Assembly: GCF_041821065.1 (NCBI RefSeq)
Contig: NZ_JBGUAX010000014.1
Coordinates: 1-59,253 of the forward strand
Direction of reading: 5' to 3'
Length of the DNA stretch: 59,253 bases
DNA from: Egicoccus sp. AB-alg2
GTDB taxonomy: Bacteria > Actinomycetota > Nitriliruptoria > Nitriliruptorales > Nitriliruptoraceae
How positions within the stretch are numbered: position 1 is the stretch's first letter; each line of letters begins with the position of its first letter. Positions 45,603 to 54,639 of this stretch are shown piece by piece. The position numbers were made by a program, and so were the translations under genes. The notes under the pieces are model-generated. The model did no database searches, was not told where the DNA came from, and was given only the letters and a program-made list of their open reading frames with translations.

Positions 45603-46891
45603 AGCTCCGGGTCCGCACCGCTGCGCTGGATGACCAGCGTCCCCTGCTCGGCCTGCTCCCGCGGGCCGCGGACGGCACGGGCCCGGCCGACGCGGTCGCC
45701 TGGGTGCGGACCACCACGCGCCGCGACGGCCCCGCCGACGAGGGGTTGGTCGGGTGGGGCACCGCCGTGCGTGTGGCTCCCGGTGCGGGCGCGGACCGTT
45801 TCGCCGCCGCCGAACGGGCGCTGCACCACCTCGACGTCGAGGTGGACGACGAGGTCGGCGCGTTCGGCACGGGACTGGTGGGGTTCGGCTCGTTCGCCTT
45901 CACCGACGCGGGCGCCGGCTCGGTCCTGGTCGTGCCGCGGGTGGTGGTCGGGCGCCGCGACGGGCGCACGTGGCTGACGACCGTCGAGGGGGTCGACGGC
46001 CAGCCGTCCGCGTTTCTGCCCTCGCTGCCGCCGCCCGGCGCCCGGCTGGCGGAGCCGGCCCGCGACCGGGCGCGATTCGCCGGTTCCTCGAAACCGGACC
46101 TGTACTGGCTCGAGGCCGTCGCCGCGGCGATCGAGCGGATCCGGGCCGGCGCCGCGGACAAGGTCGTACTGGCCCGCGACCACGCGGTGTGGTCGCAGGA
46201 GCCGTTCGACGCCGCGGACCTGGCCCGGCGGCTGAGCGGGCGATTCCCCAGCTGCCACACGTTCGTGGTCGACGGGCTGGTCGGCGCGACGCCGGAGCTT
46301 TTGCTGTCGCGGCGCGGCTGCGAGGTGTTCTCCCGGGTGCTGGCGGGCACGACCGGCCGCAGCGACGACGAGGCCGAGGACGCCGCCCTGGGCGCCGCGC
46401 TGCTGGCCTCGGCCAAGGACCAGGAGGAGCACCGGTTCGCGGCCGAGTCCGTTCGCGACGTGCTGGCGCCGCTGACGACCGGCCTCGTGCACGACGACAC
46501 CCCGCGGTTGCTGCGGCTGGACAACGTCCAGCACCTGGCGACGGCGTTCACCGGGCGGCTGTCGTCGGCTCGCACCGCGCTGGAGGTGGTCGCGGCGTTG
46601 CACCCGACGGCGGCGGTCGGGGGCACGCCGCGCGACCGGGCGGTCGGGATGATCGCGGAGCTGGAGGGCATGGACCGTGGCCGCTACGCCGCCCCGGTCG
46701 GGTGGACCGACCTCGCCGGCGACGGCGAGTGGGGCATCGCCCTGCGCTGCGCCCAGCTCGACGGCGCACGCGCCCGCCTGTTCGCCGGGGTCGGCGTGGT
46801 GGCGGCGTCGTTGCCGGAGGCCGAGCTCGAGGAGACCCGCCTCAAGCTGCTGGCCATGCAGGCGGCCCTCGGTGAGGACCCCATCGCCTGA
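45599..46891 (+). CDS. menF: Isochorismate synthase
   Basis: A 430-residue chorismate-binding enzyme making isochorismate, the first committed step of the classical menaquinone route. Conserved blocks are KVVLARDHAV, GATPELLLSR, AGTTGR, SAKDQEEHRFA and HPTAAVGGTPRDRA. The remaining domain is variable as usual. The GTG start overlaps the MerR-like gene (GTGA). It is convergent with menD. Confidence 0.93.
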   Translation: MKLRVRTAALDDQRPLLGLLPRAADGTGPADAVAWVRTTTRRDGPADEGLVGWGTAVRVAPGAGADRFAAAERALHHLDVEVDDEVGAFGTGLVGFGSFAFTDAGAGSVLVVPRVVVGRRDGRTWLTTVEGVDGQPSAFLPSLPPPGARLAEPARDRARFAGSSKPDLYWLEAVAAAIERIRAGAADKVVLARDHAVWSQEPFDAADLARRLSGRFPSCHTFVVDGLVGATPELLLSRRGCEVFSRVLAGTTGRSDDEAEDAALGAALLASAKDQEEHRFAAESVRDVLAPLTTGLVHDDTPRLLRLDNVQHLATAFTGRLSSARTALEVVAALHPTAAVGGTPRDRAVGMIAELEGMDRGRYAAPVGWTDLAGDGEWGIALRCAQLDGARARLFAGVGVVAASLPEAELEETRLKLLAMQAALGEDPIA

Positions 46892-46943
46892 CACCGCTTG
46901 CCGCGTCGCCGGGCAGGCCGCGCGCCCGCGAGTCGGAATGCGC

Positions 46944-46990
46944 ATGCGTGCATCCTGGCGCGCACGGGGTGCGGATGCGGGTGCACGCAT
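46944..46990. terminator. Candidate bidirectional terminator between menF and menD
   Basis: ATGCGTGCA (46944-46952) pairs with TGCACGCAT (46982-46990) around a GC-rich loop that can itself pair. It lies in the 154-bp gap between convergent genes. No U-tract is present, which is common in actinobacterial terminators. Confidence 0.4.
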
Positions 46991-47045
46991 CGGGGCGGCG
47001 GCGCGACGCCGCGGAGCAGGTGGGTCGCGGGGTCGCCAGCCCGGG

Positions 47046-48806
47046 TCAGGCCAGTTCGTCGAGGGCGGCGGCCACCTCGCGGCTGATGCGGCGGTGCAAC
47101 GCCAGGTTCTGCTCGCGGTCGGTGCGCACGTGGACGAGGTGGATGCCGCCGGCCTCGCGGGCGGCGTCGACGGCCGGCAGGAGCTCGGCGGCGGTCGTCA
47201 CCGGCTGGTGGCCGAGGTGGTGCAGCCGGGCCAGGTCGGCGAGGTCGCGCCCGTGCGGGGTGCCGAACACCCGCTCGAACGAGCCGGAGAAGGCGTGCTG
47301 CGGCAGGAACGAGAAGATGCCGCCGCCGTCGTTGTCGACGACGACGATCGGCAGGTCGACCCGTTCCACGTCCGGCGCGAGCAGGAAGCCGTTGGCGTCG
47401 TGCAGCAGCGACAGGTCGCCCGACAGCGCCACGGTCGGCCGCTCCCCCGACAGCGCCACCCCCAGCGCCGTCGACACGAACCCGTCGATCCCGGAGGCGC
47501 CGCGGTTGGCCACGACCCGCAGGTGCTCGCGCGGGGCCAGGAACTGGTCGAGGTCGCGGACGGGCATCGAGGACGCGACGACCAGCGTGGTGCCGTCGGG
47601 CAGGCCGGCGCCGAGGTCACGGGCGACGCGCGGCTCGGTCGGCCGGTCGTCGGCGTCGAGCACCTCGTCGATCACCTTGCGGACCCGGCGGTCGGCGCTG
47701 CGCCATCGGTCCATCCAGTCCGAGCCGGCCGGGACGGCGAGGTGGTCTCGGAGGGCCGCGACCGTGAGCTCCACGTCGGCGACGAGTAGTTCGCCGATGG
47801 CCCGGTCCGGGTCCTGCCAGGCACCGTCGGGGTCGATCAGCAGCTGCGGCACGTCCGGGCCCAGCAGTGCGGCGAGGTTGCGGGACAGCCCCGTCCGGCC
47901 GATGCGCAGGACCAGCTCCGGGCGGTGCGCGCGGGCGAAGCCGGCGTGGCCGAGCAGATGGTGCGCGGTGCCAACGACCTGTTCACCGCTGCGCAGGTTC
48001 GAGGTCGGCTCCGCGACGACGGGCCAGCCGGCGGCCCGGGCCAGGTCCAGGGCCGGGCCGGCGTGCGCGGTCGTCTGCCCGGCGACGACCAGGCCACGCT
48101 CGGTGCCGGCGATGCGGGCGCCCAGCGACGCGAGCTCGGCGGCCGGGGCGTGGCGCGGCGCCCGGTCGACGACCACCCACGGACGGCGGCCGGCCCGGCC
48201 CTCCAGCGGCTGGCGGAACGGTACGTCGGCGGCGGCGCGGCCGTCGTCGGTCAGCGGCACGGTCGGTTCACGGAACGGCAGGTTGACGTGCACGGGGCCG
48301 GCCGGGCCGGACAGCCCCCCGGCCTCGGCCAGGGCACGGCAGACGGTGGCTCGCCAGTAGGCGACGGCTCCCGGGCGGTCCTCTGGCACGCCCACCTCGA
48401 CGAACCAGCGCACCTGCCGGCCGAAGATGCCGAGCTGGTCGATGGCCTGGTTCGCGCCGGTCTGGCGCAGTTCCGGCGGCCGGTCGGCGGTCAGCAGGAC
48501 CAGCGGCACGTGACCGGTGTCGGCCTCGACCAGTGCCGGGTGCAGGTTGGCGACGGCGGAGCCGCTGGTCACCACGACCGGTGCGGGCCGGCCCGTGGCG
48601 CGGGCGAGGCCGACGGCGAGGAAGCCGGCCGAGCGCTCGTCGATCTGCACGTGCAGGCGGACGCGCGGGTCGTCGTGCAGCGCCATCGCCAGGGCGGTCG
48701 AGCGCGACCCGGGCGCCAGCACGGCGTCGGTGACGCCACCACGGGCCAACTCGTCGACGAGCACGAGCGCCAGGGCGTGCGACGGGTTGGCGCCGGCGTC
48801 CATCAT
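47046..48806 (-). CDS. menD: SEPHCHC synthase
   Basis: A 586-residue thiamine-diphosphate enzyme joining isochorismate and 2-oxoglutarate. APGSRSTALAMAL, DERSAGFLAVGLA with the catalytic Glu, TSGSAVANLHPAL, NRGASGIDGFVSTALG and GDLSLLHDANGFLL (cofactor motif) are all present. The ATG at 48806 overlaps the menC stop (ATGA); an adjacent ATG at 48803 is also possible. Confidence 0.95.
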   Translation of the reverse strand: MMDAGANPSHALALVLVDELARGGVTDAVLAPGSRSTALAMALHDDPRVRLHVQIDERSAGFLAVGLARATGRPAPVVVTSGSAVANLHPALVEADTGHVPLVLLTADRPPELRQTGANQAIDQLGIFGRQVRWFVEVGVPEDRPGAVAYWRATVCRALAEAGGLSGPAGPVHVNLPFREPTVPLTDDGRAAADVPFRQPLEGRAGRRPWVVVDRAPRHAPAAELASLGARIAGTERGLVVAGQTTAHAGPALDLARAAGWPVVAEPTSNLRSGEQVVGTAHHLLGHAGFARAHRPELVLRIGRTGLSRNLAALLGPDVPQLLIDPDGAWQDPDRAIGELLVADVELTVAALRDHLAVPAGSDWMDRWRSADRRVRKVIDEVLDADDRPTEPRVARDLGAGLPDGTTLVVASSMPVRDLDQFLAPREHLRVVANRGASGIDGFVSTALGVALSGERPTVALSGDLSLLHDANGFLLAPDVERVDLPIVVVDNDGGGIFSFLPQHAFSGSFERVFGTPHGRDLADLARLHHLGHQPVTTAAELLPAVDAAREAGGIHLVHVRTDREQNLALHRRISREVAAALDELA

Positions 48807-49822
48807 CGGCTGCCTTCGCCGCCGGCGGTGTCGCCGGCCTGGTGCGCGTCGTCGGCCTGCTGGGCGGCGGCCAGGTGGGTGGCGGCGGCCTGGAGCCGGT
48901 CGAGGAGGTCCATCGTCAGCTCCGGGTCGGGTGCGGCCTGGTCCAGCATCGCCGGGTCGGGAGCGACCCGCCGCACCGGCAGGGTGCCGTCCTGCGGCAG
49001 CAGCGGCCGGTCCGTGACGTCGGCCGCCAGCAGGCTGCCCGTGCCCAGCCCGCAGGCGTAGGGCAGTTCGGGCAGCGCCGCGGCCAGCGCGACCCCGGCG
49101 GCCAGGCCGACCGACGTCTCCAGCGCCGACGACACGACGGTCGGCAACCCGGCCGCGTCGATCACCTCCAGCGCGCGGTGCACGCCGCCCAGCGGCTGCA
49201 CCTTGACCACCAGCACGTCGGCGGCGTCCAGGCCGGCGATCCGCAGCGGGTCCTCGGCCGTGCGCACCGACTCGTCGGCCGCCAGCGGCACGTCCACCCG
49301 ACGCCGCAGCTCGCGCAGCTCGTCGAGGGTCGCGCACGGCTGCTCGACGTACTCCAGCCCGCCCGCCGCACGATCCAGCCTCGTCACCGCGAGCACGGCC
49401 GACTCGACGTCCCAGGCGCCGTTCGCGTCGACGCGCACCCGACCGTCCGGGCCCAGTGCGTCGCGGACCGCCGACACGCGTGCGAGGTCGTCGGCGAGGT
49501 CCTGGCCGGTCTCTGCCACCTTCACCTTGGCGGTCCGGCAGCCGCTGGCGGCCACCAACGCGAACGCCCGCTCCGGGTCCACGGCCGGCACGGTGGTGTT
49601 GACCGGCACGCGGTCGCGGACCGGCGTCGGGAAGGGGACGGTGGCCGCCTCCTGCGCCGCCGCGAGCCACCTCGACGTGTAGGCGGGCCCGTAGTCCGGG
49701 AAGGGCGAGAACTCGCCCCAGCCCGCGGGGCCCTGCAGCAGCACACCCGCACGCGTGGTGACGCGGCGGAACCGCAGCCGCATCGGCACGACGAACGGGC
49801 GCAGCAGGCCGATCTCGTTCAT
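48803..49822 (-). CDS. menC: o-Succinylbenzoate synthase
   Basis: A 339-residue enolase-superfamily dehydratase. It has the lysines of AKVKVAE and VVKVQPLGG, metal ligands in RVDANGAW, EYVEQP and LAADES, and a C-terminal SSALETSVGLAAG. An Ala-rich tail of about 30 residues is extra. The ATG at 49822 overlaps the menA stop. Confidence 0.93.
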   Translation of the reverse strand: MNEIGLLRPFVVPMRLRFRRVTTRAGVLLQGPAGWGEFSPFPDYGPAYTSRWLAAAQEAATVPFPTPVRDRVPVNTTVPAVDPERAFALVAASGCRTAKVKVAETGQDLADDLARVSAVRDALGPDGRVRVDANGAWDVESAVLAVTRLDRAAGGLEYVEQPCATLDELRELRRRVDVPLAADESVRTAEDPLRIAGLDAADVLVVKVQPLGGVHRALEVIDAAGLPTVVSSALETSVGLAAGVALAAALPELPYACGLGTGSLLAADVTDRPLLPQDGTLPVRRVAPDPAMLDQAAPDPELTMDLLDRLQAAATHLAAAQQADDAHQAGDTAGGEGSR

Positions 49823-50727
49823 GCCAGCCCCGCCGCGGTCGGGGTGAGGCCGGTGGCGTTGGCCAGGGCGGCGGCGAACAGCACGGCGTAGGCGAGCTGC
49901 CCCTTGGCGGTGGCCTCCAGCGCCTGGATCAGCCGCGGCCCCGACGTCGCCGGGTGGCGGACGGTGGCGACGCCCGGCCACAGCACCACGACGCTCAGCA
50001 GCGGCGCGAGCAGCCAGCCGTCCGAGGTGACGACCGCCAGCACCGGCAGCAGCAGGAAGGCGACCGCGACCAGGGCGACGTACAGCCGGCGGGTGCCGGC
50101 ATCACCCAACCGGACGGCGAGCGTCACCTTGCCCGCCTCACGGTCGGTCGGGATGTCGCGCAGGTTGTTGACCACGAGCAGCGCGGTCGCGAGGCAGCCC
50201 ATCGGGATCGCCGCCAGCACGGCGATCAGGGTGATGGTCTCGTCCTGCGCGTACGCGGAGCCGACCGTCGCGACCAGCCCGAAGAAGACGAACACGAACA
50301 GCTCACCGAGCCCGGCGGACGCGTAGGGCCGCGGTCCGCCGCTGTAGCCCAGTGCGGCCAGCATCCCCGCCGCACCCACCAGCAGCAGCTCCCAGCCCGC
50401 CAGCGCCGCCAGCGCCAGACCCGCGACGGCCGCGATCAGCAGGGACGCGGCGATGGCGCGCTTCATGTCGCCGGGCGCGATCAGGCCGCTGGCCACGGCC
50501 CGGCGGGGGCCGACACGCGCCTCGGTGTCGACGCCGCGCACGCCGTCGAAGTAGTCGTTGGCGTAGTTGACCGCGACCTGCAGCGCGAGAGCCACGAGCA
50601 GCGCGAGCACGAACCGCACGAACGACACGTCGGTCAGCGGCGTGGCCGCGGCGGCGGTCCCGACGAGCACCGGCGCGACGGCCGCCGGCAGCGTCCGCGG
50701 TCGTGCCGCCTCGAGGTAGGGGTTCAT
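49819..50727 (-). CDS. menA: 1,4-Dihydroxy-2-naphthoate polyprenyltransferase
   Basis: A 302-residue, UbiA-family membrane prenyltransferase with eight to nine helices that attaches the polyprenyl tail. Asp motifs are NYANDYFDGVRGVD and NNLRDIPTDREAGK. The tail is likely supplied by the synthase encoded at 23907-24986. The ATG at 50727 shares one base with the menB stop, and its own stop overlaps menC. Confidence 0.95.
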   Translation of the reverse strand: MNPYLEAARPRTLPAAVAPVLVGTAAAATPLTDVSFVRFVLALLVALALQVAVNYANDYFDGVRGVDTEARVGPRRAVASGLIAPGDMKRAIAASLLIAAVAGLALAALAGWELLLVGAAGMLAALGYSGGPRPYASAGLGELFVFVFFGLVATVGSAYAQDETITLIAVLAAIPMGCLATALLVVNNLRDIPTDREAGKVTLAVRLGDAGTRRLYVALVAVAFLLLPVLAVVTSDGWLLAPLLSVVVLWPGVATVRHPATSGPRLIQALEATAKGQLAYAVLFAAALANATGLTPTAAGLA

Positions 50728-51653
50728 CAGTAGTGGTACGGGAAGCCGGACCAGTCGGGATCGCGCTTCTCCAGGAACGCGTCGCGTCCCTCCTGCGCCT
50801 CGTCGGTCATGTAGATCAGGCGGGTCGCCTCGCCGGCGAACACCTGCTGACCGACCAACCCGTCGTCGGTGAGGTTCATCGCGAACTTGAACATGCGGGT
50901 GGCGGTGGGCGACTTGCCGTTGATCTTCGCCGCCCACGCGAGCGCGGCGTCCTCCAGCCGGTCGTGGTCGACGACGAGGTTCACCATCCCCATGCGGTGG
51001 GCGTCCTCGGCGGAGTACTCGTCGCCGAGCAGGAAGATCTCGCGGGCGAACTTCTGCCCGACCTGCTTGGCGAGGTAGGCCGACCCGAACCCGCCGTCGA
51101 CCGAGGCGACGTCGAGGTCGGTCTGCTTGAACCGGGCGTGCTGCCGGCTGGCGATCGTGAGGTCCGCCACCACGTGCAGGGAGTGCCCGCCGCCGGCGGC
51201 CCAGCCGGGCACCACGCAGACGACCGCTTTGGGCATGAAGCGGATCAGCCGCTGCACCTCGAGGATGTGCAGCCGGCCGGCACGCGCCGGATCGATGGTC
51301 TCTGCGGTCTCGCCCTCCGCGTAGCGGTAGCCGTCGCGGCCGCGGATGCGCTGGTCACCACCGGAGCAGAACGCCCAGCCGCCGTCCCGGGGCGAGGGCC
51401 CGTTGCCCGTCAGCAGCACGCAACCGACGTCGGGCGTCATGCGGGCGTGGTCGAGCGCGCGGTACAGCTCGTCCACGGTGTGCGGCCGGAAGGCGTTGCG
51501 GACCTCGGGCCGGTCGAACGCGATGCGCACCGTGCCGCGGTCGACCACCGTCCCGCCGGCGTCGGGGCCGACCTCGCGGTGGTAGGTGATGTCGGTGAAG
51601 TCGAACCCGTCGACGACACGCCAGCGGCTGGGATCGAAGGTTTCGGAGACCAC
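50727..51653 (-). CDS. menB: 1,4-Dihydroxy-2-naphthoyl-CoA synthase
   Basis: A 308-residue crotonase-fold enzyme. FCSGGDQRIRG and PGWAAGGGHSLHVVADLT form the oxyanion pocket, and VASVDGGFGSAYLAKQVGQK carries the catalytic region. The C-terminal DPDWSGFPYHY is typical. The GTG at 51653 was chosen for its length match; an in-frame GTG at 51683 would add ten residues. It is divergent from menE. Confidence 0.95.
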   Translation of the reverse strand: MVSETFDPSRWRVVDGFDFTDITYHREVGPDAGGTVVDRGTVRIAFDRPEVRNAFRPHTVDELYRALDHARMTPDVGCVLLTGNGPSPRDGGWAFCSGGDQRIRGRDGYRYAEGETAETIDPARAGRLHILEVQRLIRFMPKAVVCVVPGWAAGGGHSLHVVADLTIASRQHARFKQTDLDVASVDGGFGSAYLAKQVGQKFAREIFLLGDEYSAEDAHRMGMVNLVVDHDRLEDAALAWAAKINGKSPTATRMFKFAMNLTDDGLVGQQVFAGEATRLIYMTDEAQEGRDAFLEKRDPDWSGFPYHY

Positions 51654-51691
51654 GCTTCTGGTTCGCCTCTCTGGCCGGAGCACTCCGGCTC

Positions 51692-51698
51692 TACGCTA
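51692..51698. promoter_or_regulatory. Symmetric -10 element shared by divergent menB and menE
   Basis: TACGCTA reads as TAnnnT on both strands: TACGCT on plus (51692-51697), TAGCGT on minus (51693-51698). Starts would fall near 51703 for menE and 51685 for menB. Neither has a strong -35 box. Confidence 0.35.
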
Positions 51699-51799
51699 AC
51701 ACCGACGCGGAACCGCTCCGCGTGTCGCTGCCCCGCCGCGCCGCCACCCCTGCGACGCCGGCCACGTCCCGCCGCGACGTCCTCCCCTGGAGGTTCGAG

Positions 51800-52975
51800 G
51801 TGCCCGCTCGCCTGGTCGCCCTCCGGCTGCCGCCGGAGCGATTCCTCGACGAACTCGACCGCGTGTGGTCCGACGGCGACGCCGTGCTGCCGCTGTCCAC
51901 GACCGCGCCGGCGGCGACGCTGCAGCGCACGCTGCGGGCGTTGCGGCCCGCGTTGCTGCGCCGCCTGGACGACGCCGGCGACCTCGTCGACGAGCCGCTC
52001 GCCGACGCGCCACCGATCGCGGATGGCACCGCGCTGGTGGTGGCGACGTCGGGCTCGACGGGCCAGCCGAAGGGCGTCGTGCTGCCCCACGAGGTCCTGC
52101 AGGCCTCGACGGCCGCCAGCACCGCGCGCCTGGGCTGCGAGCCCGGGGAACGGTGGCTGCTGGCGCTGCCGATCCATCACGTTGCCGGTATCCAAATCGT
52201 GCTGCGCTCGCGGGCGCTGGGAACGGAGCCCGACGTCACGCCGCCGGGCGGCGACGACCTCGGCGACAGCGAGGCACAGCACGTCTCGCTGGTGCCGACC
52301 CAGCTCACCCGGCTGTTGGAGGCCGGTGTCGACCTGAGCCGGTTCCGCACCGTGCTGCTCGGCGGTGCCCGGCCGGAGCCGGCGCTGCTCGACGCCGCGC
52401 GCGAGGCGGGCGTCCCTGTCGTGGTGTCGTACGGCATGACGGAGACGGCGGGCGGGTGCGTCTACGACGGCCGGCCGCTCGACGGCGTCGAGGTGGACGT
52501 CACCGGCGACGGCGACGGTCGCATCCGGGTGCGCGGTCCCCTGCTCGCGACCGGGTACCGGACCCGCCGCGGCACCCAGCCGCTGGTCGACGAGGACGGC
52601 TGGTTCGTCACCGGCGACCACGGCCGCCTGCGCCAGGACGGCACGTTGGAGGTCTTTGGCCGCGTCGACGACGTGATCGTCTCCGGCGGGATCAACGTGC
52701 CGGCGCCGACCGTCGCCTCGGCGCTGCGCACCCATCCCCAGGTCCTGGACGTCGCCGTCGCCGGCCGCCCCGACCCCGAATGGGGCGAGGCGGTCGTGGC
52801 CGTGATCGTGCCCCGGGACCCCGACGCGCCCCCGACGCTGGACGAACTGCGCGAGCACGTGCGGCGCGAGTACCCGGCCTCCTATGCGCCCCGGGACCTG
52901 GTGGTCGTGGCGGCCCTGCCCCGCGACGCGATGGGCAAGCTGCCGCGCGCGGCGGTCAAGCTGCTGGCCGAGTGA
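51800..52975 (+). CDS. menE: o-Succinylbenzoate-CoA ligase
   Basis: A 391-residue acyl-CoA synthetase, short as usual for MenE. SGSTGQPKGVVLPH is the AMP/phosphate loop, SYGMTETAGG and the TGDHGR/GRVDDVIVSGGINV blocks follow, and the catalytic Lys is in MGKLPRAAVK. The start is GTG 51800 because GGAGG lies exactly 6 nt upstream; an in-frame GTG at 51722 would add 26 non-conserved residues. Confidence 0.93.
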   Translation: MPARLVALRLPPERFLDELDRVWSDGDAVLPLSTTAPAATLQRTLRALRPALLRRLDDAGDLVDEPLADAPPIADGTALVVATSGSTGQPKGVVLPHEVLQASTAASTARLGCEPGERWLLALPIHHVAGIQIVLRSRALGTEPDVTPPGGDDLGDSEAQHVSLVPTQLTRLLEAGVDLSRFRTVLLGGARPEPALLDAAREAGVPVVVSYGMTETAGGCVYDGRPLDGVEVDVTGDGDGRIRVRGPLLATGYRTRRGTQPLVDEDGWFVTGDHGRLRQDGTLEVFGRVDDVIVSGGINVPAPTVASALRTHPQVLDVAVAGRPDPEWGEAVVAVIVPRDPDAPPTLDELREHVRREYPASYAPRDLVVVAALPRDAMGKLPRAAVKLLAE

Positions 52976-53010
52976 GCGCACCGGGCGGCCGGCGGCGCCG
53001 GATCGTCGGC

Positions 53011-53064
53011 TCGCGCGTCGGGCGGGTCGCGCATCGGGCGGGTCGCGCATCGGGCGGGTCGCGC
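53011..53064. repeat. 16-bp tandem repeat between menE and the anti-sigma gene
   Basis: TCGCGCATCGGGCGGG is repeated 3.4 times (first copy with one change). It lies in the 132-bp gap between convergent menE and the RskA-like gene. It may act in termination or be a variable-number repeat. Confidence 0.8.
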
Positions 53065-53107
53065 GCCGCGTCCCGCCCGTGCCCGGTCGGCATCCGGTCC
53101 ACACCGG

Positions 53108-53854
53108 TCAGGTGCCCAGCTCCAGCACCATGACCGGGTCGCTGGTCGGCTGCGGCGAGCCGCCTTCCGGCTCCACCGTCACACCGATCGCGGCCGCCTC
53201 GGTGAAGTCGCCGGTCACCACCCGCGACACCCGGCCGCGGTCGTCGACGTCGAACACGCCCGCGGGCGTGGCACCGGCCGCGTCGATGACCCACAGTTCA
53301 TACGTGTGCTCGTGCGGCGCCGGCGCCATGCCGTCGACCAGCAGGACCGCCTCACCACGGCTGGGCGAGAGCACGACCCGGCCGACCGAGCCGTCGGGCC
53401 CCTGCGTCTCCACCCACCGCGCGTCGGGGGCGGCCAGGATCTCCTCGTAGCGGACCTGCTGGTCCTGGAGCGAGTCGACGCGTCCGTACAGGTCGTTGAC
53501 GAGCACCCCGACACCGATGCCCAGCACGACCAGCACGGCCGCCGCCGGGACCAGCAGGCGGCCCCACCACGGACGTCCGGTCGCCGTGCCGGTGCTGCCC
53601 GCACCATCGCCGGCACGTGGCCGCGGCGCCTCCTGGCGGGTGCGGTCGATCTCGTCCAGCACCCTGACCTTCAGGTCCGGCGGTGGCGGTTCGGCCGCGG
53701 CGCCGCCGAGGCGGGCGGCCGTGGCCAGCAGTTCGGCGACCTCCTGTGCGCAGGCGTCGCAGGCCTCGAGGTGCTGCTCGAAGAAGCGGCGCTCGTCGTC
53801 GTCGAGCGCGTCGGCGGCATAGGCGCCGGTCAGGGTGTGGATGTCAGCGGTCAC
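53108..53854 (-). CDS. rskA: Anti-sigma factor, RskA-like
   Basis: A 248-residue protein. Its N-terminal zinc-finger anti-sigma domain has the HxxxCxxC motif (EQHLEACDACAQEV). One transmembrane helix lies near residues 100-118 (LLVPAAAVLVVLGIGVGVLV). The extracytoplasmic RskA-type domain contains HEHTYELWVIDAAGATPAGVF. It should hold the adjacent sigma factor at the membrane until proteolysis. The GTG start overlaps the sigma gene (GTGA). Confidence 0.87.
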   Translation of the reverse strand: MTADIHTLTGAYAADALDDDERRFFEQHLEACDACAQEVAELLATAARLGGAAAEPPPPDLKVRVLDEIDRTRQEAPRPRAGDGAGSTGTATGRPWWGRLLVPAAAVLVVLGIGVGVLVNDLYGRVDSLQDQQVRYEEILAAPDARWVETQGPDGSVGRVVLSPSRGEAVLLVDGMAPAPHEHTYELWVIDAAGATPAGVFDVDDRGRVSRVVTGDFTEAAAIGVTVEPEGGSPQPTSDPVMVLELGT

Positions 53855-54471
53855 GAAGCCACCCCCATCGCGTCGCGCAGTCGGATGAGGCCGTCGCGCA
53901 TGCGGGTCTTGATGGTGCCGAGCGGCGTGTCGAGCAGCTCGGCCACCTCGCGGTAGGTGTAGCCCTTGTAGTAGGCGAGCTCCACGGCCTCGCGCTGCAG
54001 ATCGGTCAGCGTGGCCAGCGCGGCGCGCACCTGCTCGTGCTCGAACGCCACCTCGACCTCCTCGGAGACCGCGTCGTACTCGCGCTGCTGCTGGCCCTGC
54101 CCGACCCGGTGCGTGCGGTCGCGGCTGGCCTGTTCCGACCGGACGCGGTCGATCGCCCGGCGGTGCGCCATCGTCAGGATCCAGGTGTGGGCGCTGCCCC
54201 GGTCGGGGTCGAAGCGGGCCGCGGTGCGCCACACCTCGACGAGCACCTCCTGGGCGACCTCCTCAGACTGTGCCGGGTCGCGAACCACCCGTCGCACGAT
54301 GCCGTACACGAGTCCCGCGATGCGGTCGTACAGCGCGGCGTACGCGGCCTGGTCACCCCGCGCGACGTCGAGGAGCAGGTCGTCGTCGGTCGGCGCCGGC
54401 ATGGTGGGCACGACGGGTCGCAGGCGGCGCTGGTCGCGCCGTGCGCCCTCGTGGGGAGGGTCGTCGCTCAC
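53851..54471 (-). CDS. sigK: ECF sigma factor, SigK-like
   Basis: A 206-residue ECF sigma factor. Region 2 includes SEEVAQEVLVEVWRTAARFD and TWILTMAHRRAIDRVR. Region 4 includes LQREAVELAYYKGYTYREVA and TPLGTIKTRMRDGL. It pairs with the RskA-like anti-sigma immediately downstream. The start is uncertain: GTG 54471 has an AGG 6 nt upstream; ATG 54402 or GTG 54492 are alternatives. The regulon is unknown; the neighbouring cytochrome c genes are candidates. Confidence 0.87.
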   Translation of the reverse strand: MSDDPPHEGARRDQRRLRPVVPTMPAPTDDDLLLDVARGDQAAYAALYDRIAGLVYGIVRRVVRDPAQSEEVAQEVLVEVWRTAARFDPDRGSAHTWILTMAHRRAIDRVRSEQASRDRTHRVGQGQQQREYDAVSEEVEVAFEHEQVRAALATLTDLQREAVELAYYKGYTYREVAELLDTPLGTIKTRMRDGLIRLRDAMGVAS

Positions 54472-54530
54472 CGTAGACCTCGCTCGTGTCACGCTGCCCC
54501 GGTCACGGTCCGGACGGGGCGTGCGAGACG

Positions 54531-54560
54531 AGTTCGGCGTGCAGGCTCCTACGGGTTGCC
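54531..54560 (-). promoter_or_regulatory. Candidate ECF-type promoter upstream of sigK
   Basis: Minus-strand GGCAACC (54554-54560), 17 nt, and CGAACT (54531-54536). The CGAA-type -10 resembles SigK-like promoters, so the gene might activate itself. The match is weak. Confidence 0.25.
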
Positions 54561-54639
54561 CCGTGCCTGTGGGTCACCACGGGGTCGTGCGACGTGCGCA
54601 GCCGAGGTTCGGTGCAGGTTCGCGTGCGGCGGTCGCGCG

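Noticed and set aside
53011-53064. CRISPR array
   Set aside because: Units are 16 bp and directly adjacent, with no spacers and no cas genes in the window.
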